This document shows positions 1-10,581 of a DNA stretch of 64,000 nucleotides, piece by piece. The notes beneath the pieces were generated by a model that searched no databases, had not been told where the DNA came from, and was given only the letters and a program-made list of their open reading frames with translations. Made by a program: the position numbers and the translations under genes. Positions within the stretch are counted from its first letter, which is position 1; each line of letters starts with the position of its first letter. The DNA comes from Erythroxylum novogranatense (lineage: Eukaryota > Streptophyta > Magnoliopsida > Malpighiales > Erythroxylaceae), in NCBI GenBank assembly GCA_029891385.1, contig CM057233.1:24598150-24662149 (forward strand), read 5' to 3'.

Positions 1-913
1 ATAATTTTCATACCAATCCAAAAAGAATCAATTCAAATGCACATGGAATGTGTATGAGACGCTTTCAATTTATTACGTTGTTGTGATCGGCGCTGGCTTG
101 TCCCCATTAAGGCGCGTTAAGCGGTGAGCCATAGGCTCGAATCACTATGGGCTCAAGGCCCAATCACGTTGAGCTTAAAGCTCTCGTTGGTTGCTCCGTC
201 ACTGGCGCAACCATCGATCATGCAATTATGCATGAAGTGCATATGTCCAAATAAAACAACACCAACATCATATCGATCCCAATTCAATATGTACACATAA
301 ATCTTATATGTGTAATTACATATGACACTTCTATGTCAAATTTTCCAATCCATCGGACCTTGGTCCGCAATCCGAGCACAAACAAACACAATTTTTCCCA
401 CCATTATTCTCCACAGGTTCTAAGTGCGTAATTATAAACACTTACTAACCGAGGAACCATCTAGGTTACTCACTTAATAACTTCGAAGCTAATGCCAGAA
501 GTCTCGCAACGTCCGTGGTATGACGTTCCAACCGAGCCTCTATAACAATTAAAATAAGTAAACATTACCAACTGAATAGTTAAAATATCAAACAATGCAC
601 ATGGAATAAGTAAACGTGTATAATGCATGTTCATGGCATTCCGGCCCTAATCCAAAATTTTCCCATAAAAAATCCGTCTAAAATTAGAAACCTATTGGTG
701 CCGACGGTGCATAATTAGGACCTCTATAGGTCCCCAATTAAACAAAACAGTGATTAAAGGCTCATTACAGGGGTCACGTCAATTTCCGTCCAAAATTCCC
801 AATTTCTCACAAAATGAAATTAAATATTCTACGAATCCGATGCCTCAAGAATCAAGTCAATCGGATGTCGGACGGAAAAGAAATTGACAAAATGAAATCC
901 CAAATTACCAATT

Positions 914-914
914 A

Positions 915-962
<48 letters not shown>
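914..962. repeat. (AAT)n microsatellite
   Basis: About sixteen uninterrupted AAT units followed by an A-rich run. It lies inside the Gypsy LTR and is probably polymorphic. Confidence 0.95.
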
Positions 963-963
<1 letters not shown>

Positions 964-984
964 TAAAAAAATTTAAAAAAACGT

Positions 985-1130
985 TCACCTCATTGGCGAC
1001 GTCTCGCCCAATGGGTGATTAATGGCCGTCGTCTAGTAGGCGAAGCGTCGCTAGGCGACGCGTCGCCTAGCGACGCGCGTTTTATACCTCAAGATCACTA
1101 GATGACGCGTACGTCGCCTAGTGAACGCCT
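985..1130. repeat. GC-rich palindromic repeat block in the LTR
   Basis: A GC-rich island in otherwise AT-rich DNA. The words GGCGACG and CGTCGCC recur in both orientations, for example around ctaggcgacgcgtcgcctag near 1052-1071, so the block can fold on itself and is dense in CpG. It belongs to the surrounding Gypsy LTR and codes for nothing visible. Confidence 0.7.
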
Positions 1131-1159
1131 TAATCCATTACCCTCTTTTTTTTTCATAT

Positions 1160-2420
1160 TCCCATCCGAATTTCCAACAACAATAATTCTTAGCACACAA
1201 ATCAGAAAAATACAAACCATAGCTTGTTGGAAAGATAATGAAAAGCTCTACCATTCTCATGAAGACCATTAAAATCAATTTCACCCCTAAGGGTGTCAAA
1301 TATCTCATCAAAGCTACTGTCTACACAAAGCCTCTCAAACAGTGCAATACTTTGCAAATTCAGTAACTACTCATTTCCTCAGTCAAAAATAACACAATAA
1401 ATATGCTCAGTAAGTTCACAATGTTATCTCCAACTTTCATGAACAACTCAAAATCAAATTTACTTACTAACTAGGTCAAACAATTCACCAAAACATCAGC
1501 CCTCTGAAATCAACCAATCTGGACAGTGATGTTTCAAACAGTAATTCTCTTAGCACAAATGTCACAAAAATCATTACCTTATATCCCTGAAAAGATAAGA
1601 TCTCAAACTTCAATTTTCATGAAGAACACAAACTCCAATTCGATTTTTAACAATTTCAAAACTGTTATGGAAGTTACTGCCATTAACAGCAATTCACAAC
1701 CTAATGCAGGGTCAGTTTTTGCAAAATCATAACTCCCAACTCTGACCTCTAAAAATTACACACCATAAATCATTTTCAAGATAATGTCTTCCTCTACAAC
1801 TTTGCAGAAGATCACTCACACCAATTCAGTCCACAAAAATTGCTAAAATTGCTCCCAAGCAGAAAGCTCACAAAATCAACACTTTCACTAGGTTTCTCCA
1901 AAAAGCATAAAACCAATCAATAGTAATCAGTTCATATCTTCCAATATACAACTCGAAAATTAGCAAGATCAGTGGCAATGGAAAGCTAACTCAATATGCC
2001 TCAACTTTCATAAAGACCATTTTTCCTAGTTCCATACCAATTAATTTAGAAAAATCAACAAAACACATTAGTCATACATGCGGTTACTGTTTATAGGCAA
2101 TAAAACAGTAACTTTCCATGCAACATTTCACCCTTCTAGCATTACAATTTAACAACACCTATTTCACACAAAATTGAAACCAACATCCCAAAGTTTCATT
2201 GGGCATAAACTTCACCTCATTTGCACACCTACACAATTAGTTATGATAAAAACATTCCAACTGGTCAAAGATTCATTTTCCAGCTTTCAACATTAACCTA
2301 ACTCTTATCACTTCTAACATCAATAACACATCACTAAGCATCCATTCCTACCTCTAATTCAACCACAAATTTATCACAACATACACTTCTATAATGACAC
2401 AAAATTTGGCAGCACCTACA
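1160..2420. repeat. Degenerate tandem array inside the LTR
   Basis: Phrases of the form aactttcatgaagaacac recur at about 1431, 1615, 1797 and 2008, some 180-210 bases apart, each followed by loosely similar sequence. The reverse-complement phrase catgaaagttgtagatc recurs in the LTR at 52350-55200. This indicates old tandem amplification inside this LTR family. A self dot plot would give the unit length. Confidence 0.45.
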
Positions 2421-3464
2421 CAAATGATCTTCCTAAATTTTCCATTCATCTATCCTTACAAACTCAATCCAAAACCAAGCTAAAATCAATAAAAAGTATA
2501 GTCATTCATTCATCCATAACTAAGTATACATTTAAACCCATTCAAACCAATCATAAAATAAATGCATAAGTGCTTCCCTTAAATGCTTCAAACTACTAAT
2601 TCATGCATTAAATGAATGGTCAAAGCTTAAAACATAATCTTACCTAGTCAAGCTTTCAATCTTTCCCTTAATCTTCCAACTTATTACAACTTCCTAATTC
2701 CTCTTCTACTTTCTCCAACACCTACGGCTATCACCCATCACCCTCATCACAAGGCTTAAGCTAGCTTTATATGAGAAGGAAGAAGGAGTAAGCCAAAAGA
2801 ACAAGAAGCTATCTTGTAAGAAGAAGCCACCAACGAAGAAAGAAGAGAAATTCACCAAGGAAGGGAAAAATAAGGTTTCGGATGAGAGGAGATCAAGTCT
2901 TCCAAAAATGCATGTGTTTTAACTTTAACAAGAAGAAAAATCGGGATGAGGGATAAAGAAGAAGACAAAATGCATTAAGAAAAGGGACACTTGGCTTTTG
3001 AAATGGAGAAAAGACAAAATGAGTTAATCCCAATTAATTAAGCACTAATTCTACTTAAGCTCTAAACATGGCACTAACATAAGTCCCACAATTATTTATT
3101 CACTAATCTCATACCATTAGGCAATTCTTTTCAGTACAAAAGGCTCACTCACCGATCGGTTGAATTTTCGGTTAGGGCAAGAACCGAAAAATTCCGAAAA
3201 ATTTCCATAAATCCCTAAAATATAAAACAATTTATGGCGCTCCAAATAATTTTTCAAATACAACTTTCATATAAATTTCACAAAGATCCCAATTCGACAC
3301 TTATCTTGGAAATGTCATGAATGCATGTATACCATGTGCATGTGCAAAATAATCATCAGTTATAGAGGCTATATACTGTATGTGCATGCCGAGATATATT
3401 GTCACACGCCTAACCCGTCCCAAATGACCAAATTACCCTTCTCATCAGTGACGGGATGTTACAA

Positions 3465-3551
3465 GATATGATAGCAGACCCAATGACAAAGCCAATTTCT
3501 AGAGATGTATTTATTGAGCATGTAAAGTCACTAGGACTGTGTAGATGCTGA
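3465..3551 (+). pseudogene. C-terminal end of a Copia polyprotein (RNase H tail)
   Basis: An open stretch of 28 codons ending in TGA reads D-M-I-A-D-P-M-T-K-P and then a leucine/cysteine-rich tail. The A-D-P-x-T-K-P signature marks the extreme C-terminus of Copia polyproteins, just after RNase H. The preceding coding sequence is cut off at 3463/3464 by the minus-strand Gypsy LTR, so this is the 3' half of a Copia element split by a later insertion. The rest of that element should lie left of the window, beyond the Gypsy element. Confidence 0.8.
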
Positions 3552-5657
3552 AATGTACTGATAAAACATTTTTCTATGTATGTTCACTCAGTCTAATGTC
3601 ACTTGTTTGGATATAATGTATGATGAAGATTATACATTGTGTATCATTTAATTCATGAATATATGTGTTTTATGTATATATATTTTTTGAGATGAATCAT
3701 AAGTATATGAGACAGATTATAGATTGACCCTCTCACACGGAAAATCGCCTCTAGTGTTTATGGTCGCTAGAGATGAGGCATGTTTAAAGTTTATTATCTA
3801 GGTGATAATTGAGAGCGCGAAACTTAAACATAGATGTCGCAAGGAAATTGGTTCAAAGTTATTTATTAATCACTATATCTGTCTTACGTTGCCAGATGTG
3901 GGTTCTGAATAAATTGGTGAGTAGATAAGTGAACTCAAGTTAAACATTGAGTATGTTTGAACTATCATCTATACGGTATTTATTGATTAAAAGATGTTCA
4001 AGTCAAACGAAGTGGGTAAATACCGTAGCATATGACTCGTACCATGTGTGCACAACTGACCACAAAAGGGATTAATGTAAGTTACAAGATCTCATCTTAC
4101 ATTATGTGAGACCCTTGAGGTTAAGAAGAACCTCATCATATACCCTTATGACTTTTGTTTCATTCTTGCGAATTGAGCTTAAGGTTTGCTACTTTAGGTT
4201 ATTGCCAAAAGATCATGCAAGATACGATCCTATGGAATAATTCTAGGAAAGAAAATTAAATTTAATTCAAAAGAGAATTGAGAACAGAGGAAGGTCATTT
4301 AATTTAAATCATTGACTCGTATGAAAAGTATTCATAGATGGTCATCGTCTCTTTAGTAGAGAACTTGAATATAGTCATGACTCAAGAAACTAAATGAGAT
4401 CAAAGGAAAAATGCAAATGCGAGATATGACCTAGGGTATAGCATACAATGTCTACTCAAGGACTCATAAGTCCTATGATCAATTTGTTAAATCGAGATAT
4501 CATATACTCCTAACAAATGTATGGTAATGTGCTCTCGTCGTATGCTGTTCACACTGGTTATTGAACGAGTATGAATACTGCAGAGTTTTTTGTTTTAAAC
4601 CCATCATGCGTGAGTGGGAAATAATGCATCAGATGCACCCATGAAGGGTATTAAAGAAATTTTCCCTTTTATAACTTCGACAGGTAGTTAACGGTGTAGC
4701 ATTTAAAAGCACAAGAGATACAACAGATTAAGATATTTGTGAAAAAGAAACTTGTGAAAGAAGTAGAGAAACTTAAAAAAAAAAATCAGCACACAAGGCA
4801 GTACCAGTTCTTTAACCAGTGGAATCATAACAGGAATTCAAGTATATAATTTCTGATTTTTTTATCCATACATATACAATTGATCCTATAGTTTATGATA
4901 TGTTCATAGAATTTCTAACATCATAATTGTTTTGAAATTCTGGAATATGGTTTGACATTTTTGTGCGTGATTATGCCAGATTTATGCGTACGCGAGGCTT
5001 ACGAAAAATCAAATACGTGTCTACTCCCTGTTCTGTTTGCGTCCTCCAGTTTATGTCTACCTATGCGTTTTGCCTTCTGAAAATAATTTTGCATCTGTTA
5101 TGCGATGATTTTGAAAGTTGAGTTTGAACATTTTTAATTCACGTCTGCTGCATCTCACTGTCGTCTTGTGCTATTGCCTATTTTTGGATCCGGAAAATTT
5201 GTTTCTCTGTGTTTTGTGTTTACTGGATAATCACTGGTGGCTTGAACCGCCGCTGGTTGATTGATAAAACCAGTAGCTCGCCACAGGTGTAGATGGGTCA
5301 CTCACCAGCGGTGATACGCCACTAGTGATAATTGAGTGGCGACGCACTAATTGGTAGTAAAGAAGATGGGTGATTAAAAACCATGAAGCATAGCAGACGA
5401 CACGGTGAGGCAACGGCAGCGTGAGGCAAACGCGGGCGATGATGAGAAAGGAAGATCGTTGGCCGTGAGGGAAGCAGTCAATGAAACATGGGAAGCGAAG
5501 CAGTAAGGTGGGAAGCAAGCAGGTAGAGACGTGAATAGTTTACATGGACCACCTTCTGTATTTGTCCCATCGATAAGCAGTAGATGGTAGATAGGAATAA
5601 GAATTTACACAGAAAAGTAGAGGAATGGTTTTGAAAATTGTTTTTAAGGGTTAACTA
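3552..5657 (+). mobile_element. 3' untranslated and LTR-like DNA of the split Copia element
   Basis: There is no open frame of note. The sequence continues directly from the Copia stop codon. It has the look of a Copia 3' untranslated region and LTR: the stretch cccttttataacttcg near 4662 could serve as a TATA box. The exact LTR start and end were not resolved. A GC-richer patch at 5230-5520 contains direct and inverted copies of ggtggc-type and ccagcgg-type words; a 95-codon frame antisense to it shows no domain I recognise. The assignment rests on position and overall character. Confidence 0.45.
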
Positions 5658-8600
5658 TGTTGGGAATGTGTTAGCATTAGTTTAATTTTCTAAGATGTTG
5701 AATTATTAAGTTAAATTAATTATCAAATCAATTTTAAAATTAAATTAAATTATTTTCTTAATTTGATTAAGATTAATAATTATATAGATTCTTAATTAAT
5801 TTTAGAAAAGTAGTTTCTAAAATTAGAACTAATTAGTTTCAATTAGGTTGAAATTAGTTAATTAGAAAAGTTGTTTTAAAATTAAAATTAATTATTTTCA
5901 ATTAGATTGAATTAATTAATTAGACTTCTTGAAATTAAAAAATGTTTTCTTAAATTATTAAGAAAATTGTTTCTCAATTAAATTTATTTATTTCAATTTG
6001 ATTGCCATAAATTAAATTGTAATTTTATTTGTTTAGAGAATTATTATTTTATTTATTTAGAAATTATTTCTTTATTTATAAATAATAACTTTCTTGATTT
6101 ATTAGAAATGATAGTATCTTGATTAAATTTTGAAAAGTGTTTTCATTTATTTATCAAGAAAATGAACTTTCTTTAATATTTTTAAAATGGTTTTCTAATT
6201 TATTAAATAAAGGTTTTCTAATTAGTCAAGAAATAAATCTCTAAATAAGTAATATATAATAACTTTCTTAATTAAATTTTAAAGCATTTTATTTAATTTT
6301 GAAAGTAGTTTTCTTTAATTTTAGAAAATAGTTTTCTAATTAAGGAAAATAATTTCTAATTAGATTAGAAATAGTTTTCTAATTGGATTAAAATGTGTTA
6401 CTTATATAATTTTAAAAGAAGTTTTCTAAATTATAATAAGTAAGAAGTACAATTTATTGAAAATTGTTTTCAATTAAATTTTATCAAAAGAGCCAAGATA
6501 ATTAGAAATAGTTTTCAATTGGATTTGAAAGTGGTTTTCAAATCAAATTAAATTTTATTTATAATAGAATTTAATTTATTTAGGAATCAATAGTTTTAAT
6601 CTAATTTAATTTTTCAAGGAGTTGGAAATGTTATTTTAAATTATGAAGATCAATAACTAGAATCAAACAATGCTTGATGTTTTATGCATATAATTTGATT
6701 ATGAGTGCATAAGTTGCATACTTTATTTATATAGTTGATATATTTATTGGATGCATAATAAATTGTATGTTTTTATATGTGTGATATTTTACATACAATT
6801 TGTGTTTGATAAGACAAATGAAGTTAAATCCCTTGTTAAAATTTTAAGTACACGTTAAGAACGTGATTGTTGCCTTCCATTATTATAAGAATAAACCAAA
6901 GTTCTATTTATTGTAGACTTGTTGAACAAACTTAAGGTTTCTTGAACCCGAGCATGTTTAATCTTATGATAGTGGGTTCTACTTAACTAAATATATGTGA
7001 TTTAGATGAGCAAACTCATGATCACATGAATTTAAATGCAAGGTTAGAAACAATATATATGATATATTTTGGCAAGTGTTGTCACCTAACAGATCTAGAA
7101 GTTATATGAGATGTGATTGATAAAGTTGTTATCTACCTAACTTAAGTTTAGTTGGTTTGTTGAGCAAACTCAATACCAACTACATTTGAATGGGATCTTA
7201 GCCCACTAGAAAGATTAGAGTAATATTTTCGAATAATAGTGAGGGCTATTATTTCGAATAAAATAATAGGAGTAACCAAACGCATGATTAAAGTCCTAAT
7301 CTTATTTAATAGTCATGGAATATAATTAATTACTTATTTTTCTTACATGTATATTGTGTTCTAATTAGAATTTACCTTGTTTAGTATAGTTGATACTAAG
7401 TTAGTGAACCTAATTTCTTGGACATAGGATATGTTTGAGAAGAGTTCTTAAAAGTTGGATAGAAAATTGTATGTTCAATATGTTATTATGCTATAATTCT
7501 AGTTGAGGATTCGGTGACAAAGTTATAAAGATATGTCAAAATCATATAGATGATAAAATGTATTAACATTTTGAGTTGACTAATGTCTTATAAACTTTGA
7601 TGACAAATATGTAAGATATATGTCAACACCATGATAGCAAAATGCAAAGGATTGTAAGGGGTAGAGTTGAAAGGTATAATCCCTTATTATAATTATTCCA
7701 CTTAATTTAACCTACTAAAAGCATAATTATGGACTACAATTGAAGGCTTAGCAATAGTATGATAATAGTTTTCATTAAAAGAAAATGATTGCATAACTTT
7801 TCTTACCTATATGTGATATGATAGAGATCATATGTATTTCTAATTAATGTTTATGAGTATTTGATAGTGAATTTAGATTCAACATTATTGTAATGTTCAA
7901 TGCATGGTTAGAAATATTTTATTAAGTCAAAGTAGTTGATTCAAGTTTTTGCAAATAGCTTGTATATGTTTTGGATCAAAGGAGACTTATCCTTAACATA
8001 AATGGCAAGAATAAAAGTTGGATAGCTGAGATAATCCTTTTATGTCATGTTGGTTAAATCAACAAAACGAGAATCATAAAGTTACATATAAGGATACGTG
8101 TATTTTTTTGATTATGAATCATACGAAACTTATTAAGTTGAAGAATAACCAAATTGACCTTTGGTGAAAGGATGATGATGGTATTGAATTGTTAAATCTT
8201 ATACATGTGGTGTATTGGATAGAATAATAATTCATAAAAGGTTAATACTTATATTTCATTAGATTACTAATGACTTTATATGATATAGTCATATGTACTA
8301 AATGAAATAATGATTTAAATTTTGAAAATTCAAATTGTTTGAATCTAAGTAGAAATTAACCATTGAGAATGTTAAATCATTCTTTATTTTGTACATGTTT
8401 AAATATATATGATAAAATCCATGAGATAATTATACATTGCAAATGAAATTATAATGAGATTATAATTATGAAGGAAGTAGTTAATCTCATAGGCTAAAGT
8501 ATAAAGATACTTAAACAAACATGTGGGTACTTGCTAAATAACAAGTTCACTGAACAGACTCGATATGAAAATTCCATTTAAAAGATTACGTGTATGCCTA

Positions 8601-9797
8601 TAGAATTCTCATTGTAATGATTGTATATGTGATTCTTATACTTAATGTCATCAAAGTTATCTTGTATAGGGATTGTTATGTTTTGATACTACTTATGATC
8701 TATTTAATCATAGGTTATTTAATCGGTAGTCATTAGATGTAACATGAACTATATGGAGATTGTTAAATAATCAAGATATGATTCATCACCATAAAGTAAT
8801 TAGGGATAATGTTTCTTTATTCTCGATTAGTATTGATTCGGAAAATTCTTGGCCAAGGTGAAATGACGCTTTGTAAATAGTTTAAAAATGTTATTAATTG
8901 AATCAATATCTAATGGATGAGAACTAATATGATTAGATTCAAAATAGAGTAGACATCAATTCCATTCTCTATATCTGATCGGAATGATGAAATGATTTAA
9001 TTATATGGAAAAATTATGCACGGTAAGGTTAGTTAAAACTACTTTAATATTCCTAAATATTTGAGTGGTCATAATGCGTTGCTAGACACTAATCTTGATC
9101 TATGATTATAAATTGTTTAATTAGAGAATTAAAGATAAATTAGAAGGAGTTTAAATTTATCTAATTTTAATTATAAATTAAAATTAGATTTTATAATCAT
9201 TGCCAACATATTTGAGAACCTAGTGAGTCTCACATATAGAATGGGCTGAAGAGAGTACAATTAATTTAATTAAGTTGGAATTGATTGTAAAGTTTGAGAA
9301 ACTTTATGATTAAATATGAGATATTTAATAAATAAGGGTTAATATGAGATATTGTATCTTATATGGGCATAATTGGTATTTAATTAGAATTATTTGTAAT
9401 TCTAATTAAAGTTTAATTAAAATTAAAATTTAATTTCAATTAAATTACTAAAACGTCTAAAACTTATTATAAATAGGCTTAAGCTTTATAAAATTAGTAC
9501 TTCATGCTTAACCCTCTCTGTAAGAGTTACAAAATTCTTTCAACCTGTTTTATGAATATTGTTAAAGGCCGAACACTTGTGATGCTATGATAGTTGAGAC
9601 AGATCAGTTTCAAGAACAGTCCGATGGATACGACAAGACAAAGATTAAGCTTAAGAATAAAATACGAATTAAATTTCGCTTTATTATAATTCTTGTTAAT
9701 CATTTTCTACAATTAAATAGTTCTTAGTTTTTAAGAAATCAAAAATCACGAAAAAAAATTTATGATTATTCTGCTACGATTATGATCGAATCCCAAC
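5658..9797 (+). mobile_element. Long AT-rich segment with Copia-type LTR termini
   Basis: It starts with TGTTGGGAATGTG and ends with gaTCCCAAC, the complementary termini typical of Copia LTRs. Near the right end are a TATA-like box, ttataaatagg at about 9468-9478, and a terminal U5-like stretch, attctgctacgattatgatcg, just before the end. About 4.1 kb would be unusually long for a Copia LTR, so nested or tandemly expanded DNA is likely inside it. No clear 5-bp target duplication is visible, and no convincing primer-binding site follows, although a tggtttttcatcag stretch is loosely similar. It could be a solo LTR or the left LTR of a deleted element. Confidence 0.5.
5680..6640. repeat. Cryptic tandem repeat of AATTAG/TTTTCTAATT words
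   Basis: Nearly a kilobase is built from variants of agttttctaattagatta and its near complements, at irregular spacing of roughly 25-45 bases. Composition is almost wholly A and T. There is no coding potential. It looks like slipped-strand expansion inside the LTR-like segment. Confidence 0.6.
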
Positions 9798-10275
9798 CTG
9801 GTTTTTCATCAGTGTTTGTTTTACGTATTGATTCAAACAATTTCAGTCTTACTATGATCTTTTTCTTCCGGCGTCTTTGTTTCATCCATCTGATTTTTTC
9901 ATCATCTCAAAGGCCCTTACTGTCAGCACCAGAACACTATGAATGATGACAGAGCCACAGTTTTTAGCTAAGGCCCCTTTTCCTATACTTGAGCGAAAGC
10001 GTCCTAAGCCACATATCACACACAATGTCCTTTCCCAATTGCTTTTGGGTTCCATAATTCACTAACAGAATCCAATACTGTAAATAAACAGGAACCTTGT
10101 AATCCCTTATTTCTTTCTTGTTCATCCCTTGATGTTCAAAACTCACGTACAACTTGGCTGCAGATTGTTAAGTCAGGACTTTGTAGTTATCATACCCCTT
10201 CTTGTAGAAAGTAGAAACAAGGGACTACAACATTGCCATTTCACAACACATACTAGAACACTTACATGATAGTAT
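9798..10275. other. Spacer downstream of the CCT gene
   Basis: The sequence lies between the LTR-like segment and the tandem repeat behind the CCT gene. A 62-codon minus frame at 9964-10152 has no recognisable domain. It may hold the distal 3' untranslated region of the CCT gene. Nothing else is visible. Confidence 0.4.
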
Positions 10276-10371
10276 GAACAACTCTTACGACATTTTGTTC
10301 AGAAACACCTTATATACAGCTCTGAACAACTCTTAAGACATTTTGTTCAGAACCACCTTATATACAGCTCT
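10276..10371. repeat. Two tandem 48-bp units behind the CCT gene
   Basis: Units at 10276-10323 and 10324-10371 are identical except for two positions. Each contains cattttgttcagaa and ccttatatacagctct. They lie about 210-305 bases downstream of the CCT stop codon on the gene's own strand, so they fall in its 3' untranslated region or just beyond. Confidence 0.9.
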
Positions 10372-10449
10372 ACTTCGGCCATTATGGTCCAGTTTGAGGA
10401 AGTTATTACATTGAACAACGGTTCAACTACTTACTATTTCGCGCTCTGT

Positions 10450-10455
10450 TTTATT
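10450..10455 (-). terminator. Candidate polyadenylation signal of the CCT gene
   Basis: The plus strand reads TTTATT, giving AATAAA on the gene strand, about 125 bases past the stop codon. Plant signals are loose, and the true cleavage site cannot be read from sequence alone. Confidence 0.4.
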
Positions 10456-10581
10456 ATCAATAGTCATGTTCCTTTCTGCTGCATCTATTTCCCAGGCTTA
10501 CACTGCTGCTCTCTTCCATTACTTGATAGGATATTTTAACATTTAATGTCTACTTCGTCAATCTTCCCAAATTAGTAATAG

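Larger units (their letters stand above)
1..3463 (-). mobile_element. Tekay-like Gypsy LTR, partial at the window edge
   Basis: Read on the minus strand the segment begins at 3463 with TGTAACATCCCGTCACTG, the usual start of LTRs of Tekay/chromovirus Gypsy elements. Two other LTRs in this window, at 32212 and 52350, share the opening pattern, scattered segments about cell-leader-like DNA, and a tail block with the words gagctttaagctcaac and cccatag near 120-180. In the 32212 copy that block lies about 750 bases before the LTR end, so this LTR probably runs several hundred bases past the left edge. It holds no open frame of note. It interrupts a Copia element whose coding end resumes at 3465. 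The opposite target-site copy and any internal region lie outside the window, so solo LTR and full element cannot be told apart. Confidence 0.75.

Noticed and set aside
5231..5518. 95-codon minus-strand frame as a host gene
   Set aside because: It lies in Copia-type non-coding DNA, shows no domain, and its composition follows the short direct and inverted words of the patch.
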